This document shows positions 9,303 through 12,870 of a stretch of DNA of 12,870 nucleotides, piece after piece. Numbering within the stretch: position 1 is the stretch's first letter; each line of letters opens with the position of its first letter. Source of the DNA: Chitinophagaceae bacterium. GTDB lineage: Bacteria > Bacteroidota > Bacteroidia > Chitinophagales > Chitinophagaceae. The translations under genes and the position numbers were made by a program. The stretch is from NCBI GenBank assembly GCA_947463105.1, contig CANHSD010000063.1, forward strand, positions 1 through 12,870, written 5' to 3'. The notes beneath the pieces were generated by a model. The model was not told the origin of the DNA. It was given only the letters and a program-made list of their open reading frames with translations, and did no database searches.

Positions 9303-9317
9303 TTCAACCCCTTCAAC
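9303..9317. repeat. left arm of a 15-bp perfect inverted repeat flanking the PLP-enzyme gene
   Basis: TTCAACCCCTTCAAC lies just before the start codon at 9321, and its exact reverse complement is at 10542-10556 in the last codons of the same gene. Each arm contains two copies of a 7-base unit (TTCAACC / TTCAAC). It occupies the space where a ribosome-binding region would be. It may belong to a small intergenic repeat family, but it appears only twice in this window. Confidence 0.6.
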
Positions 9318-9320
9318 AAT

Positions 9321-10565
9321 ATGCCCCACCTCTACAAAGGCTTCTCCTCCCTCGCCATCCATGCCGGTCATGTAAAAGACCCCATGTACGCGCACCTTAC
9401 GCCCATTTATGCTTCATCTACCTATGTATATGATGAAGCCGAGCAGGGCATGCGCCGGTTTTCCGGCAAGGAGCCTGGCTATATTTATGCCCGTTGGGGG
9501 AATCCTACCATGAATGAATCTGAGCAGAAGATTGCGGCCATGGAGACCTTTGGCATAGAAGTGGATGGTAAGCCCTTGGAAGCAAAGGCCATTTTGCATG
9601 CATCTGGCATGGCGGCCATCAGCTCATTGTTTCTTGCAACCTTGAAGCGGGGTGATAAGATCCTGACCCATTATTCGCTCTACAGTGGTACCCAGGATTT
9701 CATGAAGACCCTGCTCGATCCATTGGATGTGGAGGCCATCATCGTAGACCTTCGTGACCTTTCGCTGGCAGAAAAGTGTTTGAGGGAGGATCCCACCATC
9801 AAACTGGTATACCTTGAAACACCCGCCAATCCTACGTTGCAGTGTGTAGATTTAGAAGCCTTGAGCCAAATGGCCAAACAATATGGCAAGCTTACTGCCT
9901 GCGACAACACATTTGCCACACCATATTTGCAACAGCCCTTTCAATTCGGAATTGATTTTGTGATCCATTCCACCACCAAGTTTTTGAATGGCCACGGAAC
10001 CGCCATTGGCGGGGTATTGGTCGGCACTGATCTTGCATTCATGAATACCAGGGCTACCAAAACCCATCGTTTGTTGGGCGGCAACAGCAATGCATTCGAT
10101 GCCTTTCTGTTGACCAATGGCATGCGCACGCTGGAAGTGCGGATGCAGCGCCATTGTGAGAACGCCATGAAAGTGGCTGAATTTTTGGATGCCCATCCTG
10201 CCATTTCAAAAGTCAATTACAACGGGCTGCCCACCCATCCTGATTATGCCGTTTCGCAGAAGCAAATGAAGCATCCCGGCGCCATGATGAGCTTTGAGCT
10301 CGAAGGTGGATTTGATGCTGGCGTGCAGTTCATGAACAAGCTGCAAATGTGTACCCGCACCGTTTCCCTTGGTACCTGTGATACATTGTTGTCCCATCCC
10401 GCTTCCATGTCGCACAGCTCCGTTCCCAGGGAAAACAGGCTCGAGTACGGCATTACAGATGGCCTCATTCGCCTTAGTGTTGGAATAGAAAATATTGAAG
10501 ATATATTGGCAGATTTTGAGCAGGCGCTTCAGAGCCGAGGCGTTGAAGGGGTTGAAGGTGTTTAA
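9321..10565 (+). CDS. PLP-dependent trans-sulfuration enzyme (cystathionine gamma-synthase / gamma-lyase / methionine gamma-lyase family)
   Basis: The 414-residue product has the Cys/Met-metabolism PLP fold. The PLP-binding lysine is Lys220 in HSTTKFLNG, the ring-nitrogen aspartate is Asp195 in CDNTFATP, phosphate contacts from the partner subunit are Tyr56 and Arg58 in YIYARWGNPT, the stacking tyrosine is Tyr121, and the carboxylate-binding arginine is Arg384 in LIRLSVGIEN. Overall similarity is closest to methionine gamma-lyase. However, compared with the P. putida enzyme as I recall it, the positions of its specificity residues Cys116, Lys240 and Asp241 are here Gly123, His249 and Arg250, so the substrate is uncertain. 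A short insertion (about residues 77-87) follows the NPT motif. The gene sits 24 bp after fabH. Its tail (RGVEGVEGV) is encoded by one arm of an inverted repeat, and its stop overlaps the convergent yoeB stop by 4 bp. Part of the gene is repeated at the right edge of the window. Confidence 0.93.
   Translation: MPHLYKGFSSLAIHAGHVKDPMYAHLTPIYASSTYVYDEAEQGMRRFSGKEPGYIYARWGNPTMNESEQKIAAMETFGIEVDGKPLEAKAILHASGMAAISSLFLATLKRGDKILTHYSLYSGTQDFMKTLLDPLDVEAIIVDLRDLSLAEKCLREDPTIKLVYLETPANPTLQCVDLEALSQMAKQYGKLTACDNTFATPYLQQPFQFGIDFVIHSTTKFLNGHGTAIGGVLVGTDLAFMNTRATKTHRLLGGNSNAFDAFLLTNGMRTLEVRMQRHCENAMKVAEFLDAHPAISKVNYNGLPTHPDYAVSQKQMKHPGAMMSFELEGGFDAGVQFMNKLQMCTRTVSLGTCDTLLSHPASMSHSSVPRENRLEYGITDGLIRLSVGIENIEDILADFEQALQSRGVEGVEGV
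10320..10420 (+). repeat. source copy of a direct repeat (identical to 12770-12870)
   Basis: These 101 bases inside the PLP-enzyme gene (codons 334 to 367) recur without a mismatch at 12770-12870, 2450 bp downstream in the same orientation. A second matching block, 10111-10196, recurs at 12684-12769 with five mismatches in 86 bases. Together they bracket the YefM-YoeB, Rpn and GNAT genes. The repeat runs to the window edge, so its true right end is unknown. Confidence 0.95.
10542..10556. repeat. right arm of a 15-bp perfect inverted repeat flanking the PLP-enzyme gene
   Basis: GTTGAAGGGGTTGAA is the exact reverse complement of 9303-9317. It lies inside the last codons of the PLP-enzyme gene and encodes most of the repetitive GVEGVEG tail, and it is just beyond the 3' end of yoeB. 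A hairpin between the two arms would need a 1.2-kb loop, so a terminator role by this pairing is unlikely. Confidence 0.6.
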
Positions 10566-10816
10566 TAATGATACCTGCATTGGGCAATGATGATTGACCC
10601 TTGATCAATCTTGTAAACCAATCTATGCTCCAGGTTTATTCTACGGGATAGCCATCCGGATAATGCATTTTTGAGTTGTTCTGGTTTTCCAATACCACCA
10701 TTTGGATCTCTGCTAATGTCTCTGATCAAATCATTTATTTTCAAAAGTATTTTCCTGTCATTTGTCTGCCAATATACATAATCATCCCAGCCATGAGCAG
10801 TAAACAATACATTCAT
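10562..10816 (-). CDS. yoeB: YoeB-family mRNA interferase toxin
   Basis: At 84 residues this is the same length as E. coli YoeB and aligns with it end to end. It has the SWDDYLYW-like block (here GWDDYVYWQ, 9-17), the GKPEQLK segment (43-49), SGWLSRRI (53-60), EHRLVY (63-68) and the terminal CRYHY. The residues known to matter for ribosome-dependent mRNA cleavage are all present: Glu46, Arg65, His83 and the final Tyr84. Known role: in complex with YefM the toxin is inactive; when free it binds the ribosomal A site, cuts mRNA and stops translation. The start codon shares one base with the antitoxin stop (TAATG), so the two are likely translationally coupled. The 3' end overlaps the convergent PLP-enzyme gene by 4 bp. 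The gene looks intact and functional. Confidence 0.96.
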   Translation of the reverse strand: MNVLFTAHGWDDYVYWQTNDRKILLKINDLIRDISRDPNGGIGKPEQLKNALSGWLSRRINLEHRLVYKIDQGSIIIAQCRYHY

Positions 10817-11067
10817 TAGCTGTCCAGTTTTTGCTCAACGGTATTGCCATCTTGAAACTGGGCAATGGATTCCATTAATCTTTCCGCATTCTTAGGACTG
10901 CTCAATAGATAAAGTGTTTCCTCCATGCTGGTGTAATCTTCTTTTGACATCACCACCAATTCTTCCCCATGTTTGCGGGTGATGAAAAGGGGTTTATGTG
11001 TTTTGATCACAGCATCGAGAAATGACTTCATGTGCTGCCTGAATTCGCTGTATGATGCTATTTCCAT
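10816..11067 (-). CDS. yefM: YefM-family antitoxin
   Basis: The 83-residue product is the same length as E. coli YefM. It shows the N-terminal SYSEFRQHM DNA-binding and dimerisation region (5-13), the ITRKHGEELVVMSKEDYTSMEET core (29-51), and the YLLSSPKNAERLMESI helix (53-68) that precedes the toxin-binding tail. Known role: it neutralises YoeB and, with it, represses its own operon. I chose the ATG at 11065-11067 because family similarity starts there. The frame is open 27 codons further upstream, but that extension begins at a TTG, has no family resemblance and would run through the putative operator at 11110-11125. The antitoxin is encoded first and the toxin second with a 1-bp overlap, the standard order. 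The Rpn gene lies 99 bp upstream on the same strand. Confidence 0.95.
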   Translation of the reverse strand: MEIASYSEFRQHMKSFLDAVIKTHKPLFITRKHGEELVVMSKEDYTSMEETLYLLSSPKNAERLMESIAQFQDGNTVEQKLDS

Positions 11068-11109
11068 GAGGTAGTAGTTATTCTGTGAAATTAGGACAAT
11101 TCTTCTGTT

Positions 11110-11125
11110 GTACAAAATCTTGTAC
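11110..11125. promoter_or_regulatory. candidate YefM-YoeB operator (TGTACA palindrome)
   Basis: GTACAA and TTGTAC form a perfect 6-bp inverted repeat around four bases. On the plus strand a TGTACA hexamer occupies 11109-11114 and a near copy (TGTACG) 11121-11126. Known for E. coli yefM-yoeB: the complex binds palindromes with a TGTACA core next to the promoter. The position here, about 43 bp upstream of the yefM start, fits the same autoregulation. Confidence 0.6.
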
Positions 11126-11166
11126 GTAGAAATATTGGAAAACCCCAACTAATGATTCCGGGATGA

Positions 11167-11385
11167 TTACCTGCTGTATTTTTTCAGCTGCTGAACATAC
11201 TCAACATTGACATTGTATTTTTCAGCAATTTGCTCGATGGATAGTGTATTGTACTTGAGTTCATCCAAAATAGCAAAAGTGTTGTCCATGATTTGGTTTC
11301 TCCCTTCCGTGACCCCCTCTTTCTTCCCTTGTTCCATCCCTTTTTCCATCCCTTGTTCTATCCCCTCTCTTCTTGCCTCTGACAT
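11167..11385 (-). CDS. possible internally initiated RpnS-like C-terminal product of the Rpn gene
   Basis: This is inference only. The in-frame ATG at codon 231 (11383-11385) would give a 72-residue protein made of the 4-residue repeat helix plus the C-terminal HTH-like end. An alternative ATG at codon 224 (11404-11406) would give 79 residues. This matches the size and content of the RpnS inhibitors reported for E. coli Rpn genes. No strong Shine-Dalgarno sequence precedes either ATG, which carries little weight in Bacteroidota; the bases before codon 231 are A-rich. I saw no clear internal promoter. Confidence 0.3.
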   Translation of the reverse strand: MSEARREGIEQGMEKGMEQGKKEGVTEGRNQIMDNTFAILDELKYNTLSIEQIAEKYNVNVEYVQQLKKYSR

Positions 11386-12075
11386 GTTTGTAACATATGA
11401 CCGCATGTTATCGATATAGAGCTCATAACCCCGGATCTGCTCTGGACTGAAGTTTTTGGTTTCCAATACTTCTATGGCTTCACTGATTTCATTGTAGCGT
11501 GCAAGTTCTTTTTCAGTAAGAAATTTGCTGAACATATTTGGGTCTGAGAGGTACATAAGCCAACGGTCTTTGGGTTTTTGCAAATCAAAAGTATTTAATT
11601 TTCTCCATTTGGGTAGTTCGATGACAATGAGATTTAATTCATCGATATAATCTTCATGCAGCTCTCTTTCGGTCAAAGTGTAATGATGAAACCATTTGTT
11701 TTCATTGTTTGATAAGGCATGATCCAAGAGATTGAGCGAATAGACCGGTTGAGCCAAAATATAGGGGTCAACCTTAGAAAGTTGTCTGGAATAGACTTTG
11801 GTCATGTTGGTAATGACCCTTTTCACGAAGCCAGCTTGTTTGCTGACCTGCATTTCTACAATAAAATGCCGGCTCTGAGTATCGGTACATCTGACATCAA
11901 CGATGGTGTTTTTACCATCTTCCTGGTCTGGTGTGAGTTCCGGGCTCAGGTATTCAAGTGAAACAATGGGGTTGCTCAGGGGAAGTAAGTTGTTCAGCAA
12001 GCTCATGAGCAGGTGAGGCCTTTCTGCAAATACTTTTTTAAAGCCCAGGTCTGATTTGGAGTCAATGATGTTCAT
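11167..12075 (-). CDS. Rpn-family PD-(D/E)XK nuclease (recombination-promoting nuclease / 'putative transposase')
   Basis: The 302-residue product belongs to the Rpn / PDDEXK_2 family, often labelled transposase although members are nucleases. The N-terminal block SDLGFKKVFAERP (8-20) is typical. The catalytic signature is Asp60 (IVDVRC) followed by Glu74-x-Gln76 (VEMQV), the E-x-Q form usual for this family, and then the SRQL helix (96-99). The middle region (about 140-230) is helical and charged. Residues about 236-260 are a glycine/glutamate repeat (GIEQ, GMEK, GMEQ, GKKE and so on) predicted to form a long helix. The last part (LSIEQIAEKYNVNVEYV, 278-294) resembles a small helix-turn-helix. 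Known of the family: E. coli Rpn proteins are DNA endonucleases that promote recombination, and they were reported to act as anti-phage toxins inhibited by their own separately translated C-terminal domain. The start ATG at 12073-12075 is preceded by a plausible promoter. Confidence 0.9.
   Translation of the reverse strand: MNIIDSKSDLGFKKVFAERPHLLMSLLNNLLPLSNPIVSLEYLSPELTPDQEDGKNTIVDVRCTDTQSRHFIVEMQVSKQAGFVKRVITNMTKVYSRQLSKVDPYILAQPVYSLNLLDHALSNNENKWFHHYTLTERELHEDYIDELNLIVIELPKWRKLNTFDLQKPKDRWLMYLSDPNMFSKFLTEKELARYNEISEAIEVLETKNFSPEQIRGYELYIDNMRSYVTNMSEARREGIEQGMEKGMEQGKKEGVTEGRNQIMDNTFAILDELKYNTLSIEQIAEKYNVNVEYVQQLKKYSR
11326..11361 (-). repeat. 12-bp coding tandem repeat (three units) in the Rpn gene
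   Basis: Three 12-base units stand in line on the plus strand: CCCTTGTTCCAT, CCCTTTTTCCAT and CCCTTGTTCTAT. Decayed C/T-rich units flank them on both sides. On the coding strand each unit encodes one 4-residue repeat (GIEQ, GMEK, GMEQ). Units of 12 bp can be gained or lost without breaking the frame. Confidence 0.85.
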
Positions 12076-12085
12076 TTTTTTAAAA

Positions 12086-12115
12086 CAAATATCAGATCCG
12101 TACCAGGCTTTTCAA
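12086..12115 (-). promoter_or_regulatory. candidate promoter of the Rpn nuclease gene
   Basis: On the minus strand a TTG (12113-12115) is followed after 19 bases by GATATTTG (12086-12093), one base off the TAnnTTTG box, which ends 10 bases before the ATG. The spacing is as expected for Bacteroidota sigma-A promoters. The implied leader is very short. Confidence 0.4.
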
Positions 12116-12178
12116 CGGTGATTAACCCCCTTTAAAGAAGTATTTTCATCCCGAAACCCCGATGATTTTATCCTCCCA

Positions 12179-12207
12179 TTGTAAAAGCCAATTCAATCAT
12201 TAATTTG
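12179..12207 (+). promoter_or_regulatory. candidate promoter of the GNAT acetyltransferase gene
   Basis: A TTG at 12179-12181 is followed after 18 bases by TTAATTTG (12200-12207), one base off TAnnTTTG, which ends 17 bases before the ATG at 12225. The rest of the 149-bp divergent gap (12076-12224) shows no other clear element. Confidence 0.4.
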
Positions 12208-12224
12208 CACACTTATATTATAAC

Positions 12225-12680
12225 ATGAAGATCAGAAAAGCCACCATCGAAGATTGCCCGGGAATGCTGGAGCTCATCCGTGAACTCGCAGCATACGAGA
12301 AAGCCCCGGAGGAAGTAACGGTGGATCCCAGGCATTTTGAGGAAAGCGGATTTGGTGAGAAACCAGTTTGGTGGGCATTTGTAGTGGAAGCTGATGATGC
12401 TTCTTCAATTCCCCTCATCGCCTTTGCCCTTTATTATATTCGCTACTCCACCTGGAAAGGCCAGACCATGTATCTAGAAGACATCCTTGTTACAGAATCC
12501 ATGCGTGGCAAGGGAATTGGAAAAATGCTCATCGAAAAACTGATAGAGGAGGCCAAAGAAAAAGGCTTCAAGCGCATTACCTGGCAGGTGTTGGACTGGA
12601 ATGAGCCCGCCATCAATTTTTACAAGAAGTTTGGTGCAAAGTTTGACCCCCAATGGACGAATGTCATTTTGGACCTTTAG
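12225..12680 (+). CDS. GNAT-family N-acetyltransferase, SSAT/thialysine-acetyltransferase-like
   Basis: The 151-residue single-domain protein has the GNAT acetyl-CoA binding motif A, R-G-K-G-I-G at 94-99, after strand YLEDILV (83-89). It also has the motif-B region LDWNEPAINFYKKFGA (123-138), whose Tyr133 is the likely general acid. The N-terminal layout (IRELAAYEKAPEEV at 18-31, GFGEKP at 42-47, then IAFALYYIRYSTWKG at 65-79) resembles the spermidine/spermine and thialysine acetyltransferase (SAT1/SAT2) branch rather than ribosomal-protein acetyltransferases. A small amine or lysine analogue is therefore a reasonable guess for the substrate, not a demonstrated one. The gene is divergent from the Rpn nuclease. 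Three bases after its stop the partial PLP-enzyme copy begins. It is not an obvious type II GNAT toxin: there is no adjacent ribbon-helix-helix antitoxin and the similarity is to metabolic GNATs. Confidence 0.9.
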   Translation: MKIRKATIEDCPGMLELIRELAAYEKAPEEVTVDPRHFEESGFGEKPVWWAFVVEADDASSIPLIAFALYYIRYSTWKGQTMYLEDILVTESMRGKGIGKMLIEKLIEEAKEKGFKRITWQVLDWNEPAINFYKKFGAKFDPQWTNVILDL

Positions 12681-12683
12681 ACC

Positions 12684-12870
12684 TGACCAACAGTATGCGC
12701 ACGCTGGAAGTGCGGATGCAACGCCATTGTGAGAACGCCATGAAAGTGGCTGAATTTCTGGATGCCCATGGCGTGCAGTTCATGAACAAGCTGCAAATGT
12801 GTACCCGCACCGTTTCCCTTGGTACCTGTGATACATTGTTGTCCCATCCCGCTTCCATGTCGCACAGCTC
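12684..12870 (+). pseudogene. partial, internally deleted copy of the PLP trans-sulfuration enzyme gene
   Basis: This stretch repeats the PLP-enzyme gene in the same orientation. Bases 12684-12769 match 10111-10196 with five mismatches, and 12770-12870 match 10320-10420 with none. The copy lacks 10197-10319, exactly 123 bases or 41 codons (Pro293 to Ala333), so the frame stays open from at least 12683 to the window edge. The left end begins mid-gene without the PLP-binding half (Lys220 and Asp195 are absent), so the visible piece cannot make an active enzyme alone. The first ATG is at 12695. It may be a remnant from a duplication, the scar of a recombination event, or an assembly artefact near a contig end. 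The right end is cut by the window. Confidence 0.88.

Noticed and set aside
11068..11148. 27-codon N-terminal extension of the yefM antitoxin
   Set aside because: It starts at a TTG, has no YefM similarity and would cover the palindromic operator. The ATG at 11065-11067 gives the standard 83 residues.
11167..12075. Reading the Rpn gene as an insertion-sequence transposase
   Set aside because: There is no DDE or HUH signature, and no terminal inverted repeats or target-site duplication around the gene. The PD-(D/E)XK motifs fit the Rpn nuclease family, for which the transposase name is historical.
12225..12680. GNAT gene as a type II toxin of a TA pair
   Set aside because: There is no ribbon-helix-helix antitoxin next to it, and the sequence resembles small-amine acetyltransferases rather than the TacT/AtaT toxins.
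12664..12865. Minus-strand small frames over the duplicated fragment
   Set aside because: The same antisense frames appear over the parent PLP-enzyme gene, so they are mirrored shadows of the duplicated coding sequence, not new genes.
1..12870. CRISPR array, tRNA or rRNA genes, riboswitches
   Set aside because: No regularly spaced repeats, cloverleaf-like segments or rRNA-like sequence were seen. Nearly all of the window is coding, and no intergenic gap exceeds about 155 bp.

Overview
The window looks like chromosomal DNA from a member of the Bacteroidota, most likely from the Chitinophagales/Sphingobacteriales side. The main evidence is a complete sprA, the giant outer-membrane translocon of the type IX secretion system (T9SS). 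The left edge also carries the C-terminal tail of a T9SS 'type B' (gliding-motility-associated) cargo protein, and several intergenic regions hold Bacteroidota-style TAnnTTTG promoter boxes. The organism assignment is inferred from these families, not from a database search.

Layout, left to right. (1) 3-170, plus strand: the C-terminal end of a T9SS cargo protein, convergent with (2) sprA, 229-7542, minus strand, which appears to start at a TTG codon. (3) ruvA, 7568-8152, minus strand, lies 25 bp upstream of sprA and probably shares its transcript. (4) Divergent from ruvA is a plus-strand pair: fabH (start corrected to 8307) and a PLP-dependent trans-sulfuration-type enzyme (9321-10565). (5) A more AT-rich accessory block on the minus strand holds a YefM-YoeB toxin-antitoxin pair (10562-11067) and an Rpn-family PD-(D/E)XK nuclease (11167-12075). 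The nuclease has 4-residue tandem repeats in its C-terminal part. (6) A GNAT acetyltransferase (12225-12680, plus strand) follows. (7) From 12684 to the window edge runs a second, internally deleted copy of part of the PLP-enzyme gene.

The housekeeping half (T9SS, RuvA, FabH, amino-acid metabolism) is ordinary. The right-hand part is the most interesting: two toxin or defence-type modules plus an acetyltransferase are bracketed by direct repeats made of pieces of the PLP-enzyme gene. One 101-bp stretch of these repeats is identical in both copies. This layout could arise from a duplication with insertion, and it would allow loss of the block by recombination. The Rpn gene also has the architecture reported for Rpn 'gene-within-gene' toxin-antitoxin systems: a nuclease domain followed by a short C-terminal region with 4-residue repeats and in-frame internal methionines. 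It is therefore the best candidate here for a little-described system.
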